Positions 1 to 8,768 of a stretch of DNA of 64,000 nt are shown here, piece by piece; within the stretch, counting starts at the first letter, position 1; each line of letters starts with the position of its first letter. The notes below the pieces were generated by a model. The model was given only the letters and a program-made list of their open reading frames with translations. It had not been told where the DNA came from and searched no databases. Source of the stretch: Oscillospiraceae bacterium (GTDB taxonomy: Bacteria; Bacillota; Clostridia; Oscillospirales; Oscillospiraceae); assembly GCA_017861365.1 (NCBI GenBank), contig JAGFXR010000006.1:140266-204265 (forward strand), written 5' to 3'. The translations under genes were made by a program, and so were the position numbers.

Positions 1-2
1 GC

Positions 3-2327
3 CGCGAGCTGAAAGGAAAAATTGTGTTTCTGGGAGGCCCTCTCCATTTTTTAAAGGGTCTGCGCCAGCGCTTTGTGGAAACGCTGCGCTTAGATGAGGC
101 TCACGCGGTATTTCCAGAGGACGGCGACTGCTTCGCCGCCATGGGGGCGGCGCTGTGCACCGGCGATCATCCCGCCATCCCCTTTGCGGAGGCGCTCAGG
201 CGGCTGGAAGAATCTGTCGAGAGCACCACTCTGGTCAATACCATGCCCCCCCTCTTCGAGTCACAGGAGGACTACGACGCCTTTACCGCCCGGCATAATG
301 CCGCCCGCCCCCCGGAGCTTGATCTGGCAGTCTACCGCGGCAAAGCCTACCTGGGCATCGACGCAGGCTCTACCACCACGAAAATGGCTCTGATTGCCCC
401 TGACGGAGGGCTGCTCTACACCTATTACCATTCCAACCAGGGCAACCCCGTGTCCATTGTTCTGGTGCAATTAAAAGAGCTTTACCGGCTGTGCGGCGAC
501 CGCGTTGTCATCGCCGGAGCGGCGGTGACCGGATACGGCGAGGATTTGATCAAGAGCGCGTTTCACTGCGACTTGGGTCTGGTGGAGACCATCGCCCATT
601 ACCGGGCGGCCTCCCATTTTAACCCTCAGGTGGATTTTATCATCGACATCGGCGGCCAGGATATGAAATGCTTTAAAATCCGGAACGGCGCGGTGGATTC
701 CATTATGCTCAACGAGGCTTGTTCCTCCGGCTGCGGCTCCTTTATCGAGACCTTTGCCAAGGCGCTGGGCTATGAGATTGCGGAGTTCTCCAAGCTGGGT
801 CTGTTCTCACAGTACCCCGTAAACCTGGGTTCCCGCTGCACGGTTTTTATGAATTCGTCCGTAAAGCAGGCTCAGAAGGACGGCGCGTCGGTGGCGGACA
901 TCTCCGCAGGCCTGTCTATCTCCGTTGTAAAGAACGCCATTTACAAGGTCATCCGCGCCGCCTCCGCCGACGATCTGGGCCAGCACATCGTCGTACAGGG
1001 CGGAACCTTTTTAAACGACGCGGTGCTCCGCTCCTTTGAGACGGAATTGGGCAGAACCGTCACCCGCCCCACTATTTCAGGTCTGATGGGCGCCTTCGGC
1101 GCTGCGCTGGCGGCACGGGATTTAAACCTGGAGTCCTCCTCCCTGATCACCGAAGAAGCGCTGGCTTCCTTCATTCACACGGCCAAACCCACCACCTGCG
1201 GCCTGTGCACCAACCACTGCTCCCTCACCGTGAACACCTTCGACGGCGGGCGGAAGTACATCTCCGGCAACCGCTGCTCCCGCCCTCTGGGCAAAGCCAA
1301 GGCCGAACTGCCCGATCTCATGGCCTACAAATACAAGCGTCTGCGCTCCATGGAGGGCAAAGGGCAGGGCACCGGTGTCCGGGGTAAAATCGGCATTCCC
1401 TTCGGATTGAATTTTTATGAAAACCTACCGTTTTGGTTTACCTTTTTTACAAAGCTCAATTTTGAGGTGACCCTCTCGCCGGAATCCTCCCGCAAGCTCT
1501 ATCTCAAGGGACAGCACACCATCCCCTCCGACACGGTATGCTACCCCGCCAAGCTCCTGCACGGTCATGTGGAGGCGCTTGTGGAGCAGGGCGTGGACGC
1601 GATCTTTTACCCCTGTATGCCCTATAACTTCAACGAAGAATGGGGCGACAACCACTATAACTGCCCGGTGGTGGCCTACTATCCCGAGCTTCTGGCCGCG
1701 AATGTCCCCGCTCTGAAGCGGACGCGGTTTCTGTTCCCCTACTTTGGCCTGCACCGCCCCAAGGATTTTTTCAAGCGTGCCGCCGCGTATTTTGAACAGG
1801 AATTTCATATTCCCAAAAAGGAAACTGTTCGCGCCGCGAAGGCAGCGTACGCCGCCTATGAGGATTGGAAGGCGGAGATTCGCGCCGAGGGCAGCACCTT
1901 CATCGAATATGCCCGCAAAAATGGCAAAAAGATGATCGTCGTAGCGGGGCGCCCCTACCATATGGATCCTGAGATCAATCACGGCATCAACGATCTGATT
2001 ACGTCCTTTGATTTTGTGCTGATTACGGAGGACGCCGTGGCGCATCACATGGACTACGAGGCCCGCAGGGTGTTAAACCAGTGGACTTACCAGTCCCGCA
2101 TGTACAATGCGGCGCGGTATGTCTGCGCCCAACCCGACATGCAGCTGGTTCAGCTGGTCTCCTTCGGCTGCGGCACCGACGCCATCACCACCGACGAAAT
2201 GCGCGACATTCTGGAGGCGGGCGGCAAGCTCTATACCCAGCTGAAAATTGACGACATTAATAATTTGGGCGCCGTGAAAATCCGCATCCGCTCGCTGATG
2301 GCGGCCATGGACGCCAGAAAGGTTTAA
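3..2327 (+). CDS. 2-hydroxyacyl-CoA dehydratase activator (BadF/BcrA ATPase + DUF2229), 5' partial
   Basis: The reading frame is open at the window edge, so the true start lies upstream. The visible part begins in the end of a first BadF/BadG/BcrA domain. A complete second ASKHA ATPase domain follows: phosphate loop GIDAGSTTTKMAL near residue 117, DIGGQDMKCF, and the ACSSGCGSF cysteines expected to hold the [4Fe-4S] cluster at the dimer interface. Next come a CGLCTNHC cysteine cluster and a DUF2229 region with DTVCYPAK. Family knowledge: such activases use ATP hydrolysis to push one electron into 2-hydroxyacyl-CoA dehydratases during anaerobic amino-acid fermentation. The stop is 4 nt before the next gene, which carries the rest of what is often one ~1,400-residue chain. 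The dehydratase substrate cannot be told from here. Confidence 0.88.
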   Translation, partial: RELKGKIVFLGGPLHFLKGLRQRFVETLRLDEAHAVFPEDGDCFAAMGAALCTGDHPAIPFAEALRRLEESVESTTLVNTMPPLFESQEDYDAFTARHNAARPPELDLAVYRGKAYLGIDAGSTTTKMALIAPDGGLLYTYYHSNQGNPVSIVLVQLKELYRLCGDRVVIAGAAVTGYGEDLIKSAFHCDLGLVETIAHYRAASHFNPQVDFIIDIGGQDMKCFKIRNGAVDSIMLNEACSSGCGSFIETFAKALGYEIAEFSKLGLFSQYPVNLGSRCTVFMNSSVKQAQKDGASVADISAGLSISVVKNAIYKVIRAASADDLGQHIVVQGGTFLNDAVLRSFETELGRTVTRPTISGLMGAFGAALAARDLNLESSSLITEEALASFIHTAKPTTCGLCTNHCSLTVNTFDGGRKYISGNRCSRPLGKAKAELPDLMAYKYKRLRSMEGKGQGTGVRGKIGIPFGLNFYENLPFWFTFFTKLNFEVTLSPESSRKLYLKGQHTIPSDTVCYPAKLLHGHVEALVEQGVDAIFYPCMPYNFNEEWGDNHYNCPVVAYYPELLAANVPALKRTRFLFPYFGLHRPKDFFKRAAAYFEQEFHIPKKETVRAAKAAYAAYEDWKAEIRAEGSTFIEYARKNGKKMIVVAGRPYHMDPEINHGINDLITSFDFVLITEDAVAHHMDYEARRVLNQWTYQSRMYNAARYVCAQPDMQLVQLVSFGCGTDAITTDEMRDILEAGGKLYTQLKIDDINNLGAVKIRIRSLMAAMDARKV

Positions 2328-2331
2328 TCGT

Positions 2332-3648
2332 ATGGCAAAGCTGATTTATGACGAAACCGGCCGGCTTCTCTTTACAGAGGAGATGAAGCGGGAGTACACC
2401 CTGCTGATTCCTCAGATGCTGCCCGTCCATTTCTCCATGATTGCCCGGGTGCTGGAGGATGCCGGCTACCGCACTGAAATGCTCAACACCCACCATAGGG
2501 GCATCGTGGACGAGGGACTCAAATATGTTCACAACGACACCTGCTATCCCGCCCTCCTGGTCATCGGCCAGCTGATCGACGCGGTGAAAAGCGGGAAATA
2601 CGACCCGCATCAGGTAGCCCTGCTGATCACCCAAACCGGGGGTGGCTGCCGCGCCTCCAACTACATCCATCTTCTGCGTAAGGCCCTGCAAAAGGCCGGC
2701 TTGGATTACATCCCCGTGGTCTCCCTGAACCTCTCCGGACTGGAGAAAAATCCCGGCTTCCGCTTCACGGTGCCCATGATCCGTAAGGCTGTATTCGCCA
2801 TGATGTACGGTGATATCATCATGATGCTGGCCAACCAGTGCCGCCCCTATGAGTCCGTTCAGGGCGACACCGACCGTCTGGTGGAATCATGCATGAACCG
2901 CCTGCTGGAGCTGATGAACCATGGAAAAGGGCTCTCCTATTCCCAGATGAAAGATAACTTCAAATGGATTGTCTCGGATTTTGCCTCCCTTTCTGTCACC
3001 GGGGAGCAAAAGGTTCGCGTGGGTGTGGTGGGTGAAATTTATGTCAAATACTCTCCCCTGGGCAATAACAATCTGGAGGAATTTCTTCTGTCCGAGGGTG
3101 CCGAGCCTGTGGTGCCGGGGCTGACCGACTTTATCATTTTCAAAATCTATAATCGAGATGTGGACGTGGATCTTTACGGCGGCAAGTGGCTCAAGCAGTT
3201 TGTCGTCCGGGTGTTTAAACGTTACGTGGAGAAATGCCAGCGCGCCATGATCGACGCCGTATCCGCTTCCGGCCGCTTCCACGCCCCCGGCACCTTCGAG
3301 GATTTGCATCAGCTCATCCGTGGCTATCTGGGGGACGGCAATAAGATGGGCGAGGGCTGGCTTTTGACCGCCGAAATGCTGGAGCTCATCCACGCGGGAG
3401 TGCCCAACATCGTCTGCACCCAGCCCTTCGGCTGCCTGCCCAACCATATCGTGGGCAAGGGCATGATCCGCAAGCTAAAGGACGACTATCCCCACTCCAA
3501 TATTGTGGCCATTGACTACGATCCGGGTGCCACCAAAATCAATCAGGAGAACCGCATCAAGCTGATGCTGGCAAACGCAAAGGGACTGGCCGGACAGCAG
3601 CAGCCCGCATCCGCGAAGGACGCTCCCCGAGAGCCGGTATCGGTATGA
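2332..3648 (+). CDS. Acyl-CoA dehydratase activase-related protein, C-terminal half
   Basis: A 438-residue protein starting with ATG 4 nt after the preceding stop, so the pair is almost certainly co-translated. It matches the C-terminal part of long CoA-substrate-specific activase chains: the FTEEMKREYTLL start, NDTCYPALLVIGQ, and TQTGGGCRASNYI, with conserved cysteines that could bind an Fe-S cluster (inference). In many Clostridia this region is fused to the ATPase; here it is a separate polypeptide. The likely role is a redox partner or structural half of the activator. The last ~20 residues are low-complexity (QQQPASAKDAPREP). A 16-bp stem terminator follows 80 nt downstream. Confidence 0.85.
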   Translation: MAKLIYDETGRLLFTEEMKREYTLLIPQMLPVHFSMIARVLEDAGYRTEMLNTHHRGIVDEGLKYVHNDTCYPALLVIGQLIDAVKSGKYDPHQVALLITQTGGGCRASNYIHLLRKALQKAGLDYIPVVSLNLSGLEKNPGFRFTVPMIRKAVFAMMYGDIIMMLANQCRPYESVQGDTDRLVESCMNRLLELMNHGKGLSYSQMKDNFKWIVSDFASLSVTGEQKVRVGVVGEIYVKYSPLGNNNLEEFLLSEGAEPVVPGLTDFIIFKIYNRDVDVDLYGGKWLKQFVVRVFKRYVEKCQRAMIDAVSASGRFHAPGTFEDLHQLIRGYLGDGNKMGEGWLLTAEMLELIHAGVPNIVCTQPFGCLPNHIVGKGMIRKLKDDYPHSNIVAIDYDPGATKINQENRIKLMLANAKGLAGQQQPASAKDAPREPVSV

Positions 3649-3727
3649 TGCTCACGGTTGATTGACCCAGATCAGCTCCATGATCCATCTCAGCGTCTGT
3701 GAGTGCTCGTTTTTGTTTCTCAATGAT

Positions 3728-3765
3728 ATGAAAGGCGCTCTGTCAATAAACAGAGCGCCTTTCAT
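3728..3765. terminator. Bidirectional intrinsic terminator
   Basis: A perfect 16-bp stem (3728-3743 with 3750-3765) and 6-nt loop CAATAA. It lies between the 3' ends of the convergent activase and MFS genes, so it probably serves both strands. Confidence 0.85.
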
Positions 3766-3802
3766 TGCAGCATTGACCTCCACAGAATTTTTCATACGCT
3801 TA

Positions 3803-5230
3803 TCATTTTGTTTCTTTGGGCATCATGACAGAACATACAAAGGCAAGACAGGAAATGATAATAAACGAGATAAATAAGGCATGCATAGCGCTGTTCAAGG
3901 AAAGCGCGATCTGTTCCGAAGACACAGCAACCGTGGTTTCCGAAGACTGGTACAGATTGCTGGGATTAATACCCTCTATTCCTTGGCGGGAAAAATACTC
4001 TGTAATATTGGAATTGAAGATATTTCCGAACACACTGATTCCGATGGTTTGACCCAATGTCCTGAGCAATGAATTGGCCGCGACCGCAGCACCTCTTTGA
4101 CCGAACTCCACAGAATCCTGAATCAAAATGGTAGAGGCCGTAGACGCTCCGCCAAAGGCGAACCCGATGATAAAACCATACGTAAGCACCAGGAGCAGAG
4201 AGGTTGAGACGCCCAGTGTAGATAGCAGGACAGTGCTGACGATCAGCACGGCATTGGATACCAGCATGACCGTTTTACCGCCGTATCTGACCAGTAATTT
4301 TCCAAGCATAAACGAAACGGCCAGCCAGGAAATATTCATAGGCAGCATGGACAGCCCCGCAATGGTCGGACGGTAGCCCTGAACATTTTGCAGATAGATT
4401 GCCAGATAAACATCGATGCCCATCAGTACGCCAAAAACCAAAAAGGAGATCAGGTTTACCATGATACTTGATTTCGTAAATATATCAAAAGGCATCATAG
4501 GTTCTTTCGCCGTTTTTTCAATTTTATAGAACGCCAAAAGCAGAAGAAGCGTCACCACCGCCGATACGGCAATAGATATCCCTTTCTGGTCAAACAGGAA
4601 AATGCTTAAACATATTACAACGGCCAGAGATAAGGTCAGTGTTCCGGCATAATCAATGGTCTGCTTTTTCTTCTCAAAGGCTTCCGTCATAGAGCTTTGC
4701 AGCAAAATAACTGAAAGCAGTCCGAACGGAAGGTTAATAAAGAAAATCCAATGCCAGGACAGTGTGTCAATGATCAGCCCTCCCACGAATGGGCCGGCAA
4801 GGCTTGCGATTCCCCACATGGTACCAAGAGCGCCCTGAATTTTAGACCTTTCTTCCAGGGGAAAGGCATCGCCGATGATGGTATATGCAACTGTGAGTAT
4901 AGCACCTGCTCCAAGACCCTGAAGCGCCCGGAACCCAATCAGCATAGCCATGTTTTGTGACAATCCGCATAAAAGGCTTCCAACTAAAAAGATGATGATT
5001 CCGATGGAAAGGGTATTCTTCCGTCCATACAAATCAGAAAGCTTGCCGTAAATCGGTGTGGATATGGTGGAAGTTAGTAAATAAATAGAAAAAACAAGGC
5101 TGATCAATTCGAAGCCCTGCATGTCCTTTGTGATGGTAGGTGTTGCCATCGTCACGATGGTTCCCTCAACTGCCGCTAAAAACATAGCCAGCATAAGAGA
5201 AATGATTAAGGGTGTTTTCTTTAGTTTCAT
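3803..5230 (-). CDS. MFS drug-efflux transporter, DHA2 (EmrB/QacA) type
   Basis: A 475-residue, strongly hydrophobic protein with the 14-helix DHA2 pattern. The first helix carries the family signature around AAVEGTIVTMATPTI, followed by loop motif A-like KLSDLYGRKNTL between helices 2 and 3 and motif C-like GPFVGG in helix 5. Family knowledge: proton-driven export of drugs or other amphiphiles across the cytoplasmic membrane. The start is supported by GAGG 5 nt upstream of ATG. It is monocistronic between hairpins at 3728 and 5288, with no regulator gene adjacent. The substrate is unknown. Confidence 0.88.
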   Translation of the reverse strand: MKLKKTPLIISLMLAMFLAAVEGTIVTMATPTITKDMQGFELISLVFSIYLLTSTISTPIYGKLSDLYGRKNTLSIGIIIFLVGSLLCGLSQNMAMLIGFRALQGLGAGAILTVAYTIIGDAFPLEERSKIQGALGTMWGIASLAGPFVGGLIIDTLSWHWIFFINLPFGLLSVILLQSSMTEAFEKKKQTIDYAGTLTLSLAVVICLSIFLFDQKGISIAVSAVVTLLLLLAFYKIEKTAKEPMMPFDIFTKSSIMVNLISFLVFGVLMGIDVYLAIYLQNVQGYRPTIAGLSMLPMNISWLAVSFMLGKLLVRYGGKTVMLVSNAVLIVSTVLLSTLGVSTSLLLVLTYGFIIGFAFGGASTASTILIQDSVEFGQRGAAVAANSLLRTLGQTIGISVFGNIFNSNITEYFSRQGIEGINPSNLYQSSETTVAVSSEQIALSLNSAMHALFISFIIISCLAFVCSVMMPKETK

Positions 5231-5287
5231 GGTTTCCTCGCTTTACCTGTAACATTCATTGATCTACGTGAACAAATCATTCATTTC

Positions 5288-5323
5288 AAAGCAGGCTGAT
5301 TATCATAATCAGCCTGCTTTTTT
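5288..5323. terminator. Intrinsic terminator-like hairpin
   Basis: A perfect 15-bp stem (5288-5302 with 5306-5320), 3-nt loop, and six T on the plus strand. It sits between the zinc-ribbon gene and the MFS gene, both read on the minus strand, so it could end the zinc-ribbon transcript. The T-tract is better on the plus strand. Confidence 0.65.
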
Positions 5324-5428
5324 CATCATATGCTGACTGTCTCTGCCGGAGCAGGAGACAGCTCTCACAAGGCAACGGGCCCGAATGCTTAAGTTGGCTC
5401 CGCCATTGCGTTAGCGGGATGAGACTGA

Positions 5429-6163
5429 TTATCTGACTGTATACGAAAATTGCTCATTGTCAATTTTAAAGTAGACGATCAGCGGATTGGAGCTGGTTTC
5501 CACTTCCTCGGGGCAGCTGATTAAATACCGCATTCCAAGTGTCTCCAGCGGCTGAATATCCGTTATATTCGAGTAAGTAAAGCCCATTGACGAATCTTCT
5601 ACGATTGGGAAAGCCGAATACTCGTACCCATTGTTATAATCAGCCGTCACTTTCATGACATCATCGCAGGGCAAGTCCTGCTTCTGCAGATTTTTTACAT
5701 CCACATCCACATCGATATATACGTTCCCGCTGTCAGCCTGATAATGGGTGTAGAAGCTGCTGGTGTCATCAGGAAGGACGTCATAGGATAATTTCACACT
5801 ATTTAATGTAATTTCCATGTCGTCGGTCGTAATCACGTCTCCGATCGCCAAACTTTTGATCTTGGAGTCGGAGGCGCCGGAAGCATCCGTGGCGGAGGTT
5901 ACGTCAGCGGCATCGTCCGAGCTTGCACCATTCACCGCAGCATTAGTATGATCAGTGTTGGTTAACGAACTGATGACTCCAACGATAATAATAAACGCAA
6001 CAACGCCGGCAATAATCATCGGCGCCTTTTTCCTCTTTTTAGGGACAAACCTATGACTTTCCTCTGTTAAACTGTCAAGCGCTTCTCCTTCGGCTTTTGT
6101 CCCACATTCCGGGCAGAATTTTTGTCCTGCTAACTCATGTCCGCATCGAGTGCATACTCCCAT
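5429..6163 (-). CDS. Zinc-ribbon membrane protein with extracellular DUF4352-like domain
   Basis: A 244-residue protein. The N-terminal zinc ribbon has CTRCGHE...CPECGTK (four cysteines in residues 4-20), then a basic KKRKK stretch. A single membrane helix (about residues 48-66) is followed by a Ser/Asp/Ala-rich linker and a C-terminal ~130-residue beta-rich domain resembling DUF4352, an Ig-like fold exposed outside the cell. This cytoplasmic zinc ribbon plus helix plus exported domain is common in Firmicutes, but the function is not known. The RBS (AGGGTTGG) is weak. No operon partner is evident apart from the same-strand orphan proteins upstream. Confidence 0.75.
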   Translation of the reverse strand: MGVCTRCGHELAGQKFCPECGTKAEGEALDSLTEESHRFVPKKRKKAPMIIAGVVAFIIIVGVISSLTNTDHTNAAVNGASSDDAADVTSATDASGASDSKIKSLAIGDVITTDDMEITLNSVKLSYDVLPDDTSSFYTHYQADSGNVYIDVDVDVKNLQKQDLPCDDVMKVTADYNNGYEYSAFPIVEDSSMGFTYSNITDIQPLETLGMRYLISCPEEVETSSNPLIVYFKIDNEQFSYTVR

Positions 6164-6294
6164 AAATACACCAACCCTTCTTTTTTATTGCTTTATTATA
6201 TCTTAAAAATCAATAAACCGCAATAAAGATGTCTATCAATCGCCTTCTGTCAGCAAATAAAAAAACAGCCGCCCCGAAGAGCGACTACCGCATG

Positions 6295-6684
6295 CTAATA
6301 CATAACCTCGTTGGTTGATTGTATTTGAATATGACTGAATTCAACGCTGCTGAGATAGTTTCCGGGTTCTATACTTCGCGATCTCCAATCATATGTAATG
6401 CGCATTTCAATCGGAACTTCCACCCCGCGATTATCCTCTGTGAATAACCCTCTCAATATTCCCTGCTGGTGATATGTCCTATTAGGAACAATCGGACTAT
6501 AATCAGCCGATGGCATAAAATCTGACGAGACCATCACCAGGGACTCAATCGGTATTCTGTAATTCACCCAATTAAGCAACGCTTTTTCCGATTCTGGCGT
6601 CAGTTCGAATTTGGCTTCACCAAGGTATGTGTTTGTATCAATGTCATAAGCGTAGACACTTGGACTTGTAATCTTCGTGTACAA
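6295..6684 (-). CDS. Orphan 129-aa protein, paralogue of the gene at 6861-7250
   Basis: Not recognised. It aligns end to end with the protein at 6861-7250: both start (M)YTKI, then Y.YDI.TN..LGE, a central GILRGL/GVLRTL block and a shared QM/RIxYD motif near residue 100. No signal peptide or membrane helix is visible; the predicted character is soluble, beta-rich and acidic. The start codon is TTG at 6684, preceded by a long G-run (AAGGGGGGGGAAC) acting as RBS, a pattern its paralogue shares. Possible roles, such as phage- or toxin-like small effectors, are unsupported. Confidence 0.6.
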   Translation of the reverse strand: MYTKITSPSVYAYDIDTNTYLGEAKFELTPESEKALLNWVNYRIPIESLVMVSSDFMPSADYSPIVPNRTYHQQGILRGLFTEDNRGVEVPIEMRITYDWRSRSIEPGNYLSSVEFSHIQIQSTNEVMY

Positions 6685-6860
6685 CGTGTTCCCCCCCCTT
6701 GGTTCCTATTATATTCTGATTCAGCACAGAAATGCGGTATTATTTCTTCACTGCGGCGCCGCTTGAACGGGAGGATCTGCCCTGAACGCGGCTCACTTCA
6801 TGTTTCATCAAACACCCCTGCAAAAAGAGAGCCGCTCCCTTGGAATTGCCCTAAACATCA

Positions 6861-7250
6861 CTAATATCTGATAGACTCGACTTTTATATTGCTGTGGTTC
6901 ACGCTTTCAAAAATATACGGGCGGCCCATTACATACCCATAGGCTCTTGCATCATATATCATTTGTACTAAAATTTGATCATACGTTCCAGAAACATCAT
7001 CATAATACAGTGTGCGTAATACACCTCTGCGTCTCACCGGTTTTGCGTCTATATCGGACATAAACCCTTTTGTCGGTGTAAATATGACATCCGTTGCCAG
7101 AAATGATTCAGGCTCTTTATTTTCGTTCACTAATTTAAGCAGATCCCGTTCCGCCTCTGTGGAAAGGTGAAATGTAACTTCTCCAAGCGGCTCATTTGTG
7201 TTAATATCGTAAACATACAGGATCGGCTCTGAAATCTTTGTATACATCAT
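6861..7250 (-). CDS. Orphan 129-aa protein, paralogue of the gene at 6295-6684
   Basis: Not recognised. The length and arrangement of conserved blocks match the neighbouring paralogue 176 nt downstream, so the two arose by tandem duplication. Sequence identity is moderate, roughly one third by eye, so the duplication is not recent. It starts with ATG (two adjacent ATGs at 7250 and 7247) behind a G-rich RBS (GGGGGGTGG). No transmembrane segment, cysteine motif or catalytic signature is visible. Confidence 0.6.
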   Translation of the reverse strand: MMYTKISEPILYVYDINTNEPLGEVTFHLSTEAERDLLKLVNENKEPESFLATDVIFTPTKGFMSDIDAKPVRRRGVLRTLYYDDVSGTYDQILVQMIYDARAYGYVMGRPYIFESVNHSNIKVESIRY

Positions 7251-7405
7251 GGTTCCACCCCCCTGTATTATATTCAGCCAACAGGGTCTAAGAGAATATG
7301 AACCTGAAAATTCCAGGCACAGGACAGGAACAATTTAATGGAGCTCTTCTTTCCATGAATGAACTGACGATGTCCCAAAGACACCGTCAGCTCATGAACC
7401 TTCAT

Positions 7406-8650
7406 TTAATTTCGCAGTACTGATTGATGCTCGGGAACATGGTCTACTCCTCTAAACGGATTCCAGAGGATATATACGAGCGTAACAACAGCGATCGCGG
7501 CAAACATCCCTGATACTGTTCCAATGATATTTTTAGCGGTAGGTTCCACAAACAGCGCAATTACTTTTTCAACATAGGTAGAAATAAATTGTCCCACTCC
7601 CATGACCCCAACCAGCATGGAGTTTGCAAATGTACCATTAAACTGAGGCCCGATCGCCAGCACCTTCGTTGTAAACAATGGCTGGCTTAAACCATTCCCA
7701 AATCCGACCACATACATAGAGGCCATCAGCATGGTTTGTGACGCTGAATGAAAAACCAATAGTGTACCGGCTGCAATAATGACAGGCGCTAAAAACAACG
7801 TATATCGTTTAAAAACCTTCTCAATGAATCCAAAAATAAAGGCTGAGGTTAAAATCCCGCCTGTAAAGAACGACATGGCGGCCGCGCTGACCAAAGCATC
7901 ACCCAGTTTTTGATCTGAAACAAAAATCGATACTTTGATTAAGAGAGTCATGGAGCACATAATCCATATCATGGAGAATATCAACACAAAAATAAGCTTC
8001 GTCCACTGTTTGGAGGTATAAACAACCTTTGTCCTATGTTCCACACCCGAAGCATCCTTGACCATCGGCACAGGCATGGACGGCAGAAAACAGTACTCCA
8101 TTGCCAAAATCCCGAGGAATATCGCATATGCCAGGAAGGTGTATTTCCAGCTTATCGTGCACAGTAAACCGGCCAGCATCGTAAGAAAAATACCGATGCC
8201 GCTGTCAACAGAATTTGCCCAGCCGATCATCGTGTTCTTTTCTACCCCGGAGTACAATTCATTGATAATGGCGCCGCAAAGCGGAGCGGTTAACCCCATT
8301 CCAATACCAAGAACGGCTCTGCAAACCAGGATCTGATTCACAGATGCGTTAAAGAACGCGGCTCCCACGCCGCCAATGACATAAATACAAAGCGCGATTA
8401 AAATGATACTCTTTTTGTTGAAGTGCTTCACCAATTGCGGCAGAACCAGAAATGCTACTGTAATGGAGAACAGTACCGAGATATTGGAAATGAGAGAAAT
8501 CGTTGTGGGATCGGCTTCGGGAAACGCTTTTGCAATATCCGCCAGGGCGCTGTTGACAAGGGATTGCTCTGTGTTCAGCAGAAAGATAAATAAAACAGAT
8601 ATTCTTACCATGATCGCCCGCAGACTCAAATCTACTTTCGCCATTTTCAT
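7406..8650 (-). CDS. MFS transporter, 12-helix type
   Basis: About 414 residues with twelve predicted membrane helices. The first helix (RISVLFIFLLNTEQSLVNSA) and the arginine in helix 4 (VCRAVLGIGMGLTAP) fit the major facilitator superfamily. In-frame starts are TTG 8662, ATG 8650 and ATG 8644. GAGAGGG lies too close to 8650 and slightly far from 8644, so the start is uncertain by a few residues. The FAD-dependent oxidoreductase gene lies 119 nt upstream on the same strand, which suggests that this permease may import the organic acid or other substrate acted on by that enzyme (inference). Confidence 0.82.
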   Translation of the reverse strand: MKMAKVDLSLRAIMVRISVLFIFLLNTEQSLVNSALADIAKAFPEADPTTISLISNISVLFSITVAFLVLPQLVKHFNKKSIILIALCIYVIGGVGAAFFNASVNQILVCRAVLGIGMGLTAPLCGAIINELYSGVEKNTMIGWANSVDSGIGIFLTMLAGLLCTISWKYTFLAYAIFLGILAMEYCFLPSMPVPMVKDASGVEHRTKVVYTSKQWTKLIFVLIFSMIWIMCSMTLLIKVSIFVSDQKLGDALVSAAAMSFFTGGILTSAFIFGFIEKVFKRYTLFLAPVIIAAGTLLVFHSASQTMLMASMYVVGFGNGLSQPLFTTKVLAIGPQFNGTFANSMLVGVMGVGQFISTYVEKVIALFVEPTAKNIIGTVSGMFAAIAVVTLVYILWNPFRGVDHVPEHQSVLRN

Positions 8651-8768
8651 CCACCCTCTCAAAAATTAACCGGAGCAGAACGCCAGTATGCGTAACAGGA
8701 AGGGAAACCCATGTCGCCAAGTAATACTGCCTTGATAGGCCTGCTGTGCCGCAAGTGGATCTCTTAGC

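Noticed and set aside
1425..2048. Minus-strand open frame of 207 codons within the activator gene
   Set aside because: Antisense shadow of a strongly supported gene; no RBS and no recognisable protein.
3662..3877. 71-codon plus-strand frame after the activator genes
   Set aside because: It runs straight through the 16-bp terminator stem and into the antisense of the MFS gene.
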